Shown piece by piece: positions 41,381-49,883 of a stretch of 64,000 bases of DNA. Under the pieces are notes generated by a model, which was given only the letters and a program-made list of their open reading frames with translations, did no database searches and was not told the DNA's origin. Positions within the stretch are counted from its first letter, which is position 1, and each line of letters starts with the position of its first letter. The translations under genes were made by a program, and so were the position numbers. Where the stretch lies: assembly GCF_000348985.1 (NCBI RefSeq), contig NC_035927.1, positions 682,001-746,000 on the forward strand, read 5' to 3'. This stretch comes from Huiozyma naganishii CBS 8797 (taxonomy: Eukaryota; Ascomycota; Saccharomycetes; Saccharomycetales; Saccharomycetaceae).

Positions 41381-41463
41381 TCACAATCTGCTCTCACTCC
41401 CCTCTCCTCATTCCAAACACCAGAGAGCACTGTCCCAGCTCCAGAGCAGACCACTGCATCGCT

Positions 41464-41545
41464 TATATAACCAGCTACTACTACTACTTGCTTACCAAAG
41501 CCACAGTGCCTGCAACGTTCTCGAAGAACACTGTGGATCACGTGA
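41464..41545 (-). promoter_or_regulatory. MET16 promoter: TATA, Met31/32-type and Cbf1 sites
   Basis: TATATAA at 41464-41470 is about 85 bases upstream of the MET16 ATG. GCCACAGT at 41500-41507 (ACTGTGGC on the gene strand) and CTGTGG at 41531-41536 fit the Met31/Met32 core. TCACGTGA at 41538-41545 is the Cbf1/Met4 site. This is the usual layout of sulfur-assimilation promoters in yeast. Confidence 0.75.
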
Positions 41546-41730
41546 CATGACGCAGGATTGGTGCAGCCTGCGATAGATCAGAGCAGACTCACGACCATCC
41601 AGTCACTCACTTCACCACGTAGCGTATATCCCATCAGGAACCAGCAGCAGCGGGACAGGACAGCTCATCACCAGGGCCTTCCTCCCTTCAAGCTCTTAAA
41701 CTGTGTAAAACGCTCTGCTTCAAAATAAGT

Positions 41731-41765
41731 GGAAAATTTCAGCGATGAGGTTCCGATGAGATGAG
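41731..41765 (+). promoter_or_regulatory. PAC and RRPE-like elements upstream of JIP5
   Basis: GGAAAATTTC (41731-41740, RRPE-like) is followed by GCGATGAG (41742-41749, exact PAC element) and by a second GATGAG repeat. They lie about 80-95 bases before the JIP5 ATG. PAC/RRPE pairs drive the ribosome-biogenesis regulon, which fits the role of Jip5. Confidence 0.65.
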
Positions 41766-41825
41766 TAATTGGACCTGGGACCTGGTGCAGTTAGGGCAAT
41801 TGAGCAGTCGTAACCGAGTCAATCG

Positions 41826-43154
41826 ATGGGCGGAAAACACACTAAGATGAAAAAGTTGTCCACGAAGGAGAAACGGACGCAGGAGCTGCTGGCAGCGGAC
41901 GCAGCGGTGTCCCTGGCGAGCCCGCTCTTAGAAATTTCTTTCCCCGATGAGCTGGCTGTACTCTTCTCCGTAGCAGCGCATCCGACGGAGAGCGTGCTGT
42001 ACTTGGGGCTCGCCAATGGGTACGTGTATGCGTACCGGTACAAAGTGGTTCAAGGTAGACCGGTGGTGTCGCTGCAGCTTGGTACAGAGACTGCAGAGTG
42101 TTCCGTCATGTGGAGAACCCGCAGGCATAAGGGGTCTGTGAGGTGTCTCGCGCTCGACGCAGATGGGGACAAGTTGTACTCCATTGGGACAGATAGTGTT
42201 TTGAAAGTTGCCGACTCGAAGACGGGGAAAGTGCTGCAGAAGTGCGTGATTTCAGAAGGTGCTGGTGCTACGAAACTGGTCGTCACGGATAAAGTTGTGC
42301 TCGTTGGGATGGAGAGCGGGGAAGTGCTTGTGCTCTCCGTCGGGGATTTGACACAGAGGAACAAGATAACGCGGATCCATGAAGGTGACGCCATCAATGA
42401 TATCTTCCATTTCGCAAAGAGGTCCATGTACAAATTTGTGTCCCTTGGGCAGACGACGCTCGCGTACTGGGACTGCAACATGGACGATACCAGGGAAAGG
42501 GAAAAGATCCGCATGAGCGACGACCAAGAGGACGAGATCCTCTGCGGTGCGTTCGTGGACGACCAAGTGGGGGACACTCTCGTGTGCGGGATGGGGGAAG
42601 GTATCCTTACCGTGTGGAAACCTGAGAAGAACGACCTCGAGGACCAGATGTCCCGTGTCAAAGTGTGCAAGAACGATAGCATAGATTGCATTGTACCAAC
42701 GCTGCAGGACGACAACTGTGTCTGGTGTGGCTGTTCCGATGGGAAACTGTACAAAGTGGACGCCAAGAGGGGCAAAGTAGTAGAGACTCGTGTGCACGCC
42801 ATTGCAGACGAATGTTCCTTCCTGGACCTGGACTGCGAGTACCACGTGGTATCCGGTAGCATGGAAAGCGTCAAGGTATGGGGGGAACCGCTAGAGGAGG
42901 AGCAGGAAGACTCCGGGAATTCCGAGAACTCCGATAGCTTCTCAGATTCATCAGATTCCTCCGATTCCTCCTCCGAGGAATTCACGGGAGAGCTCACTGG
43001 ATTGTCCCGTGAGGAGCTAATCGCCGAACTGGACAAAGACATAGATGTCGAACCCGCGGAGACTCAAGAACCGAAGCAAAAGAAACAGAGGAGGCAAAAA
43101 CAGGGCAGCAGTAACAACGAGAGCCACGGCATTACAAAGTTTGAGGGACTGTGA
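41826..43154 (+). CDS. JIP5: Jip5-like WD-repeat ribosome biogenesis protein
   Basis: 442-residue WD40 protein. S. cerevisiae Jip5 (YPR169W) has 492 residues and is needed for 60S ribosome assembly in the nucleolus. Repeats are degenerate; the clearest are LFSVAAHPTESVLYLGLANG and HKGSVRCLALDADGDKLYSIG. The C-terminus is an acidic Ser-rich stretch followed by a Lys/Arg-rich tail (KQKKQRRQKQGSS), typical of nucleolar proteins. It is divergent from MET16 across 445 bases, in which no NUT2 (YPR168W) is found. Confidence 0.9.
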   Translation: MGGKHTKMKKLSTKEKRTQELLAADAAVSLASPLLEISFPDELAVLFSVAAHPTESVLYLGLANGYVYAYRYKVVQGRPVVSLQLGTETAECSVMWRTRRHKGSVRCLALDADGDKLYSIGTDSVLKVADSKTGKVLQKCVISEGAGATKLVVTDKVVLVGMESGEVLVLSVGDLTQRNKITRIHEGDAINDIFHFAKRSMYKFVSLGQTTLAYWDCNMDDTREREKIRMSDDQEDEILCGAFVDDQVGDTLVCGMGEGILTVWKPEKNDLEDQMSRVKVCKNDSIDCIVPTLQDDNCVWCGCSDGKLYKVDAKRGKVVETRVHAIADECSFLDLDCEYHVVSGSMESVKVWGEPLEEEQEDSGNSENSDSFSDSSDSSDSSSEEFTGELTGLSREELIAELDKDIDVEPAETQEPKQKKQRRQKQGSSNNESHGITKFEGL

Positions 43155-43497
43155 AACTGTCGATTGCCGCAGAGCGCATGCCCCATTAGCAGCATCAGTG
43201 TATATCAAAAGTAACACTACTACTGATACAGTATTATTATTATTATTTCTATTATTATTGTCATTAAATAATTTTGGAAAGAAATAAGAGGACGTTTAGA
43301 GGCAGCAGGAGTGTTTCCTGGTGATCCGTTTGACCCATCAGCGTGGCCTAACGATCTCTGCACCAGAATAATGAGACCCGTTGTATCAGTACGTTACTTT
43401 TCTTCTGAGGAGCGCGCCCCCCCACTCTAGGCCACCCAGGTTCCCAACACCCTTCATTCTTTTACTAACACAACGGCTGCACACACGTTGCTACTGC
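43155..43497. other. JIP5-subunit f intergenic region
   Basis: 343 bases with an ATT-rich simple repeat around 43221-43262. No gene is seen. Confidence 0.5.
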
Positions 43498-43869
43498 ATG
43501 CTGCCCGCATTTTTACAGTCCGGCAAAGCCTGGTTTTGCACTGTACTGTCTGCGTTTGGTGTGGTGATCCTGTCAGTGATCGCACACCTGTTCAACACCA
43601 ACCACGAGAGTTTCGTCGGGTCCATAAACGACCCTGAAGACGGCCCAGCGTATGTTCCCCTGCAATTTATAACCTGCGACTCCAATCCCTGTACAGAGGC
43701 AAGGAGTCAAATCTAAAAGCACCTCATCATTACTAACAATCCTACTTGCTCTTTATACAGTGTTGCCCGTACCGTTTCGCTTGCTGCCTTGGTGTACCTC
43801 CTGTTCCTTCTGTTCTGCGGGTTTCAAGCTTATCTGTCGACCAAGAAACCGTCAATTGAACTCCGCTAG
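43498..43869 (+). CDS. V-ATPase Vo subunit f (YPR170W-B homologue), one intron
   Basis: Exon 1 is 43498-43649 and exon 2 is 43761-43869, together coding 86 residues. The intron (43650-43760, 111 bases) has donor GTATGT, branch site TACTAAC at 43731-43737 and acceptor TACAG. The spliced product has two membrane spans (about residues 10-26 and 54-73), the luminal-type loop SFVGSINDPEDGPA and the end KKPSIELR. This matches YPR170W-B, identified as the small subunit f of the vacuolar proton-ATPase membrane sector, which also has an intron. It lies between JIP5 (YPR169W) and BSP1 (YPR171W) as expected. The joined exons restore family sequence on both sides of the splice. Confidence 0.92.
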
Positions 43870-44066
43870 ACACAGCAGAGTTCCAAAGCGAGGTTCACCG
43901 CATCAAACACAATTTTTCCATCTACCTATATAAATGTATATGATATGTATTAATGCATACTTCGAACAGTAACTAATTGATATCAAACTGTAGACTTCTT
44001 GGATCCAGATAAAGCTGCCCGAACACACACGCTGTGTGAGAGCATACGAACCGTGGACAGTGGGAA

Positions 44067-45224
44067 ATGCAGAGTCCTGACCTAGCATACCGGTCCGCGT
44101 ACAACTACGAGCGGACTTTCTCACCGAGAGGGTCCCCGAGGTCCCCGACCAGAACATCCCCCGGCAGAACGTACGTCGTCTCTGAGGAGGACTACTTGTT
44201 GCTGATGGAGGTGAAAAGAGAGCGGGGGCTTGTGCGGGATGAACCTGCGACAGATGTATACGCGGAGAGATTGGAACGTTTGCAGAGGAGAGTGCTCAGT
44301 GGACTCGATCAGGTGGTGCTGCCTGAGCTACCGCCGAGATCCGTGGATGACCACTCTGAAAGGCCGTCTGTGCCCTCGAGGGACTCCAAACCGGTGTTAT
44401 TGGAGCAACAACGGGCAATACAGAAACCAGCCCCCCCTATAGTACCGAGGAAACCTGTTGCAGTAGTGGAAAAGCTTGCGGAAGCGATCGAGAGTCCATT
44501 GGAGACAGGTTCGAAGGGATCGACCCCGCCAAAACTACCTCCAAAGAGGCAAACGTACCTTGGGGACCTGAAGGGGTCGAAAACTTTACCATCTGGGAGG
44601 ACCTTTGCCGCCTCACCTCCAAATAAAGTACCTTTGGAGGCAGACTCTGCCACGCCGTCAGACAAGGGCAGACCCGAAACAAGCTCGAAGAGTGTGACGC
44701 CACCTCAAGTACCGCCCAAGAAGGCGGCTCTGAAGCGAGTTGTCACAGAAGATCTGATCGACCTTGGTCAAGATTCTATGGTGACTCCTAAGTCCGCACT
44801 GACCCCCCCAGCACACGACAGTCCGCCAGCGTCCTTCTTGGACTCAATGGCGAAGAACAAGTTGACCTCGAACAAACATCACGTACACAGTCGACAGAGC
44901 ATACCCGCGCTGTCTCCCACGGGGAAGATAGTGGACGATAAAGCCGTGCCAGTAAACTACCTGGACTCGATTCAATTAAAGCCTACGGTGAGACAACCGG
45001 AGGGCACCACACAGCGCAGGACGAGCCTGCGAGCACCACAGCGTGAGAGTTTCATCCAATCTGCACTGCAGAAGGATAGCTTTACTGCGAAACCTCCATC
45101 ACCTCCTAAGAAGCCCGTTTCGCTGCGCACTTCGACAGTGACGCAAAGCTCGCCCGAATTAGTTCACATCACAAAGGGCAGACCTAGAGGCCCCAAGAGG
45201 AAGCTACCCACGAGTCTTGTCTGA
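44067..45224 (+). CDS. BSP1: Bsp1-like actin patch adaptor
   Basis: 385 residues, shorter than S. cerevisiae Bsp1 (576). Bsp1 links the phosphatase Sjl2 to cortical actin patches and recruits capping protein. The protein is Pro-rich and disordered, with repeated PPK/PPR motifs (for example TPPKLPPKRQTYLGDLK, TPPQVPPKKA) and two similar LDSM/LDSI motifs (FLDSMAKNKL, YLDSIQLKP). The C-terminus LVHITKGRPRGPKRKLPTS fits the capping-protein-interaction motif LxHxTxxRPxxxxRxxP. Position matches YPR171W. Confidence 0.88.
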   Translation: MQSPDLAYRSAYNYERTFSPRGSPRSPTRTSPGRTYVVSEEDYLLLMEVKRERGLVRDEPATDVYAERLERLQRRVLSGLDQVVLPELPPRSVDDHSERPSVPSRDSKPVLLEQQRAIQKPAPPIVPRKPVAVVEKLAEAIESPLETGSKGSTPPKLPPKRQTYLGDLKGSKTLPSGRTFAASPPNKVPLEADSATPSDKGRPETSSKSVTPPQVPPKKAALKRVVTEDLIDLGQDSMVTPKSALTPPAHDSPPASFLDSMAKNKLTSNKHHVHSRQSIPALSPTGKIVDDKAVPVNYLDSIQLKPTVRQPEGTTQRRTSLRAPQRESFIQSALQKDSFTAKPPSPPKKPVSLRTSTVTQSSPELVHITKGRPRGPKRKLPTSLV

Positions 45225-45341
45225 CTGGGAGCGATGGACCAAAGTATACAGAGGTTCACAGCATATGTATCAGAACCTAATATCCCTCTATGTATCTATA
45301 TAGTGAAGGCGAGGAATCGAGGCAGCGAGCTCATCTGGTAA

Positions 45342-45905
45342 TTAATTGGACTCGTTCTGCGACTGGAAGAAGTTGACAGAGAGCAACTCGAGGTTGTTCT
45401 CCGCTGCCCACCTCTCAGCACCGCGGCATTTCTCTCCGTAGCCCCAGTAGTACCTATCAGCGATGCTCGTGAACTGCGTATGGTCTGTTTTAAGTTCCTT
45501 GAACAACAGGAACACGTACCGGTGCAGCCCTGTACCCTTTGGTGGACCGGGCCCAATGTAAGGCAGGACGTGGTCACCACCTGTAATGGCACCACCTTGT
45601 GGGGACGTAAACCGGATGCCCGTTTGCACCGCGTGGCAGATCTCAGACAGTCTTGGGTCGCTTCTGCTGGGTGCGTCCGGGTCCGTCACGACGAGGCAGT
45701 AACTGGCACCGGTGTCAAGGTCCTCGTTGGGCGTGTAGATGACGTGCAATGGGGCCGTCTTCGCTTCAGTGGGGGTCAATTCGTTGCCCATGGCGACGAC
45801 GTTGCCGGGGCCGAACTCGACGTGTAGCTCGCCCTGCAAAGTGAATTGGGACCCGAGAGACGGGAAGCAGTCCTTCAGGACCTCGTGTTCCACTAAGGCG
45901 TCCAT
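45342..45905 (-). CDS. PEBP-family protein (Tfs1/YLR179C-like)
   Basis: 187-residue phosphatidylethanolamine-binding protein homologue. The family motifs VVTDPDAPSRSDPRLSEICH and YIGPGPPKGTGLHRYVFLLF are intact. In S. cerevisiae the two such proteins, Tfs1 (inhibitor of carboxypeptidase Y and of Ira2) and YLR179C, are adjacent on chr XII. Here one copy lies between BSP1 and YPR172W. The short N-terminus and the GPGPPK loop resemble YLR179C somewhat more than Tfs1, so I do not choose a symbol. A TATATATA at about 46004-46011 lies some 100 bases upstream of its start. Confidence 0.88.
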   Translation of the reverse strand: MDALVEHEVLKDCFPSLGSQFTLQGELHVEFGPGNVVAMGNELTPTEAKTAPLHVIYTPNEDLDTGASYCLVVTDPDAPSRSDPRLSEICHAVQTGIRFTSPQGGAITGGDHVLPYIGPGPPKGTGLHRYVFLLFKELKTDHTQFTSIADRYYWGYGEKCRGAERWAAENNLELLSVNFFQSQNESN

Positions 45906-46362
45906 TCGTTTGTGCTATCCGGGGGAGTGTACGTCTGTGCGTTCGTGGTTCTTGAGGTAGGGCAGCACAGGTACACGGAACCGTGTAGTAAAGGTCCATG
46001 GCTATATATACTCACCGCTAGACGTTGCTGAGTCCTCTTCTTGAGGTGATGCCCGAGAACAATAATGAGTATATTCCCTCGGAAGTACACCTCCGGAGGC
46101 GGCTCGTACAGCACTCTGATCCTTCGAGGGCTTCCCGTCGCGACTGGAGATCCCCACAACACTTACCAACCATTGCTGCTACAGACTTAGAGGCCGTCAC
46201 GACATGGATCTGGCAATGCCATGGCTGTTTTGTCGTTAGTGTAGTTGTTGGATCTGCGTCTCTTTTGAAGAATCAACTTTTGAAGCTCCTCTTCGTAGAT
46301 GAGTGTCAGAAGGACCCGGTGGTAGTCCACGTAGTACTCAGTACCTGTTGCACTGTAAGGAG
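45906..46362. promoter_or_regulatory. Divergent region between PEBP gene and YPR172W
   Basis: 457 bases. TATATATA at about 46004-46011 probably serves the leftward PEBP gene. No further motif or gene is supported. Confidence 0.45.
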
Positions 46363-46947
46363 ATGAGTTGCACGCAGAAGTTTCCCGATGCTCTCTTGGA
46401 GCTGATCCAGACGTCGAAGTACGTCCACCTGGCGACCGCCTCCCGGGACTGCATCCCCTCCGTATCCCTCATGAACTACATCTACGTCCCTCACACGCAG
46501 GCGTTTGGTGCCCACAGTGGTGACGCAGACACAAGGGACTACATCCTGTTCGCAACCTTCGACAACACGGAGAAGTACACAAACATCCTCGCGAACCCTG
46601 TGGTCTCGCTGTTGTTCCACGACTGGGTTGCCGCTAACAAGCTCTCCGTCCGGAAGTCCAGCACGGGGGCAGTGCTCGAGCCCACCAGGGAACACCCGAG
46701 CAAGCTGTTGAACCTGCTACAGCAGCTGAACCAGGCGGAGCTGAACGAGATCAGCGCGACCATCAGAGGCCACGCAACACCTATCGACCCACAATCGGAA
46801 GAGTCCGCTCACTACAAGCAGATTCTGCTTAAGGCGAACCCCGATGCCGAGGTGTTCATCACGGGGAAGAACACTGTGGTCGTCAAGGTGGTTATTGAGA
46901 GTGCCAAAGTCACAGACAACGAGAACAACACCAGTGTTTACAAGTAA
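46363..46947 (+). CDS. PNPOx-like flavin-binding-fold protein (YPR172W homologue)
   Basis: 194 residues of the pyridoxamine-phosphate-oxidase-like split-barrel family, homologous to the S. cerevisiae paralogue pair YPR172W and YLR456W. Typical parts are YVHLATASRDCIPSVSLMNY and YTNILANPVVSLLFHDW. Function is unknown; FMN binding is possible. The ATG at 46363 is chosen because it starts the conserved sequence (MSCTQKFPDALLELI); the frame is open 20 codons further upstream from another ATG (46303). It precedes VPS4 tail to tail. Confidence 0.9.
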   Translation: MSCTQKFPDALLELIQTSKYVHLATASRDCIPSVSLMNYIYVPHTQAFGAHSGDADTRDYILFATFDNTEKYTNILANPVVSLLFHDWVAANKLSVRKSSTGAVLEPTREHPSKLLNLLQQLNQAELNEISATIRGHATPIDPQSEESAHYKQILLKANPDAEVFITGKNTVVVKVVIESAKVTDNENNTSVYK

Positions 46948-47018
46948 GCCCCATGCGCTCGTTCGTACTTGCGCTTGTTACGTATGTATGTATGTAGGTA
47001 TGTAGATGCAGGAAGCGA

Positions 47019-48323
47019 TCAGTTACCTTCCTGGCCGAAATCTGCGGTGAACTGCTCCTGCTTCAGCAGATCCTGCTCGTTGACCGTGGGTCTCGTCGTC
47101 TTAATCGCCTTCAAGAAGTCCTTTATCGTCAACTGCGGCTCTAATAGTTCATCCGCCTCTATGTCGACCCAGCACATCTCCCTTGCGTCTGGGTCCCCCG
47201 GAGAGCATGGAGTGTACTGGTGCTGTGCTGCTGGGTCGTCGCTGACGTCCTTGAAATGTGTCGCCTGCTGGATTTTACGAATCGGCTGCATCAGGGCGTC
47301 CTTCACGACAACGGCGATGTCGCTACCGGAGTACCCGTCAGTGAGTTGCGCGAGCTGCGAGTAGTCCTGCTTCGTCAGCTCACACGGAGTGTCCCCCACG
47401 TTTATCTCGAACATCCGCACACGTGCCACAAGGTCCGGTAGAGGGATGTATATCCGCCGCTCAAACCGTCTTCTCACGGCGCTATCCAGCTGCCAGGGAA
47501 TATTTGTCGCGCCGAGCACGAGAACACCTTGTGAGTCGTTCCCCACACCATTCATCTGCACAAGCAATTCCGTCTTAATACGACGCGAGGCCTCACTCTC
47601 ACCTTCCCCACGCTGCCCGGTCAGTGCGTCCACTTCATCGATGAAAATGATCGAAGGTTTGTTCTCACGGGCAAGTTGGAAAAGCTGCTTCACAAGCTTC
47701 TCACTCTCACCCATCCACTTCGACACAAGGTCCGAAGATGAAACGGAGAAGAATGTAGAGTTCGATTCTGTCGCGACGGCCTTTGCCAAGTACGATTTAC
47801 CGGTCCCCGGTGGTCCGTACAGCAGAATCCCACTCGTAGGTTTCCTGTTCCCACTGAACAGATGTGGGAATTTAACTGGTAGGATAACCGCCTCCTTCAG
47901 GGCCTCCTTGGCACCGTCCAGACCGGCCACATCGTCCCATTTCACGTTTGGCTTCGATGACAGAATCACACCGGACAGAGAGTTCCGCAGCTTCTCGTTT
48001 TCCGTGCTGTTTCCAGTGGCAGCAGCAGCAGTGACAGATTTACCACTGCCATCGAAGCCGTCCCCCCCAGCGGCGCCTCCTGGTGCGGCGTCCGCAGAAC
48101 TGATGTGCTTCTTCAACTCCTCCGCTCGGTTCAAGTACTCCTTGAACTTCAACCGTATGAACTCCTTCGACTTCGGGTTCTTCTCGTACTTCAATGCCAG
48201 CATGAGGTAGTCCAAGCCGTTGTAGTACAGCCGGTACGCCTCGTCGTACTGCTGCGCGACATCTTTGTCCACAGCTTGCTGCACCAGTTGTATGCCCTTG
48301 TTCAAAAAATCGCCAGTACTCAT
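47019..48323 (-). CDS. VPS4: AAA-ATPase Vps4
   Basis: 434-residue ATPase that disassembles ESCRT-III polymers on endosomes, close to the 437 residues of S. cerevisiae (YPR173C). An N-terminal MIT domain (residues 1 to about 80) is followed by a Gly/Ala linker. The AAA domain has Walker A GPPGTGKS, Walker [11 protein letters not shown], and [14 protein letters not shown] with the arginine fingers. The beta domain and C-terminal helix ([20 protein letters not shown]) are present. Confidence 0.98.
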   Translation of the reverse strand: MSTGDFLNKGIQLVQQAVDKDVAQQYDEAYRLYYNGLDYLMLALKYEKNPKSKEFIRLKFKEYLNRAEELKKHISSADAAPGGAAGGDGFDGSGKSVTAAAATGNSTENEKLRNSLSGVILSSKPNVKWDDVAGLDGAKEALKEAVILPVKFPHLFSGNRKPTSGILLYGPPGTGKSYLAKAVATESNSTFFSVSSSDLVSKWMGESEKLVKQLFQLARENKPSIIFIDEVDALTGQRGEGESEASRRIKTELLVQMNGVGNDSQGVLVLGATNIPWQLDSAVRRRFERRIYIPLPDLVARVRMFEINVGDTPCELTKQDYSQLAQLTDGYSGSDIAVVVKDALMQPIRKIQQATHFKDVSDDPAAQHQYTPCSPGDPDAREMCWVDIEADELLEPQLTIKDFLKAIKTTRPTVNEQDLLKQEQFTADFGQEGN

Positions 48324-48878
48324 CCCACCTCCACGGTATAAAACCGATTACCGTCTTGTAGGTAATAAACGAGTGTGACAGCAACCAATAAAGAGTCACT
48401 GAGGCTTTGGAGGGCTCCGTATCGCTATCTCCAGTAGGAGACTCTTTGGCTCTTGACGACAGGAAGAGTTTCGAGATCGAAGACGACGATGCGTTACCCG
48501 GGCACCGGGTACATGTCGACGGGACACCAACTGGGGTGCTTCAAGCCACCAAAGGGTCGCACCGATGTGCTACTGGCTTCGTCGAGCTGTGCCACTAGGA
48601 GGTGGACACCGGGTGTGTTTCTCTGAGTCCCGTTTTCTCTGGTTTGATGTCTCAATTGCTCGTTATTCCACGGTTATGCCATTTATGTGAACTCGGCTGG
48701 CCGTTTGCCAGATGGGTTCGTGTGAGGAAACCGTCTCTTCCGACTGTAGCCTTGAGTTCAATCCGGTTTGCGTGGGGCACACGCTCCAGTGGGAGAATAA
48801 CATACAATGCTAAAACGAACACGACATTCCACACCTCACATAACTTGGGCCACCCCTCGCAGGTTTACCTTCTTGTCG
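48324..48878. other. VPS4-CSA1 intergenic region
   Basis: 555 bases. Short open frames occur but none resembles a known protein or has a likely start context. Nothing else is supported. Confidence 0.5.
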
Positions 48879-49394
48879 CTAGTCGGATCTTTGCATAGAC
48901 TCTGTAGTGGGAAGACTCTTGAATTTGTGGTAGTCGCTCATCAGCGGCGGATTTTCCACGAGATTGGACCTCCCGGGCTTGCTAGCCTGTTTCGTCCTGA
49001 TCGGGGAGGAAGTCACCAGTGGCGCCACGGGCCTCTTTGGCGACGGTGGCAGTGTCTTCACTGTGTCCTTCTCCTGCTGCGCTGCGGGCGGTTGCAGGTT
49101 CTGGATCCGTCTTTTCGACTTCACGTACGTCGTGTCCACGTCTGCGTCGTCCAGCAGTTTCTGGTAGAGCGTGTTCTTCTCCCGCGCGTAACGCAGCTTA
49201 TTGCGCGTGCTCACCAACTGCCGACGCAGACGCTCCATTTGGCCCTCTAAAACGGCGACCCTTGCAGAGGGATCCTCCAGATCTCCAAATATGTAACCCT
49301 TGATCCGGTCCCAGAGCGAACTCCGTCTCAGCACTCGGTCGTGTCGCGCATCTCTCAGATTCTTCGTGCGGCGTGTAGTCCTCGACCTTCTCAT
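48879..49394 (-). CDS. CSA1: Nbp1/Csa1-family spindle-pole-associated protein
   Basis: 171 residues from the only ATG of the frame upstream of the conserved part (49394); the frame is open to 49511 but without another ATG. A basic N-terminus is followed by a probable amphipathic helix (SSLWDRIKGYIFGDLED) and a coiled coil (VAVLEGQMERLRRQLVSTRN). That order matches Nbp1, which inserts spindle pole bodies into the nuclear envelope, and its paralogue YPR174C (Csa1). Position after VPS4 equals YPR174C. Only one of the two paralogues is visible here, so it may combine the roles. An ACGCGT (MCB) box lies at 49524-49529. Confidence 0.78.
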   Translation of the reverse strand: MRRSRTTRRTKNLRDARHDRVLRRSSLWDRIKGYIFGDLEDPSARVAVLEGQMERLRRQLVSTRNKLRYAREKNTLYQKLLDDADVDTTYVKSKRRIQNLQPPAAQQEKDTVKTLPPSPKRPVAPLVTSSPIRTKQASKPGRSNLVENPPLMSDYHKFKSLPTTESMQRSD

Positions 49395-49494
49395 TGCACG
49401 TGCGTGTATATATGTATCTCTTTCGGTAGACGATCTCCTCGACGCTGCCCTGTTCTGCAAGTGCTGGTCCGTTGGCGCCTTCGAAGTCGTCAAA

Positions 49495-49883
49495 TATTCT
49501 TGGCTTTGAATTTAATTCAAAAGACGCGTCACAAATTGCGACGCAGAGTGTTAATTGCTCTGGTGCAAGATCTGTTCGAGACCACGCATGGGATTGAGAG
49601 GCCAGGGAACACAACTTGAATCCTAGGTTGACCGGCAGGAAAGTACATATTTTTATATAGAAGAAATGGGGCCAGTTATGCAAGTTTTGTAGCTGGCCAC
49701 ACAGTTTTCGAGATCAGCCAGAGTGGATTGAGTGTGTTCCAGGGCAGTGCCCAGCAGAGCAATCGTCCGTCAAGATGACCCGTTTTTAGCTTTCACTCCG
49801 TATGGCATTTTAGCCTCGGGTAAAATATTATGGTGAACCTGCAACGTTTCTTGCTGGTGGGTTGTACTTGCGGTGTAGGGGCT
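49495..49883. other. Region between CSA1 and PRP4
   Basis: About 390 bases between the upstream end of CSA1 and the 3' end of PRP4, apart from the MCB box. No gene is supported. This is the left breakpoint of the PRP4-BET2-DPB2 inversion relative to S. cerevisiae. Confidence 0.5.
49524..49529 (-). promoter_or_regulatory. MCB element ACGCGT upstream of CSA1
   Basis: Exact MluI cell-cycle box about 130 bases upstream of the CSA1 ATG, which would suit G1/S transcription by MBF. A six-base motif alone is weak evidence. Confidence 0.45.

Noticed and set aside
42050..43042. 330-codon reverse frame opposite JIP5
   Set aside because: Ser-rich antisense reading of the acidic JIP5 sequence; no independent support.
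49198..49683. 161-codon reverse frame overlapping the CSA1 5' end
   Set aside because: It is in another frame from the conserved Nbp1/Csa1 sequence and has no family resemblance.
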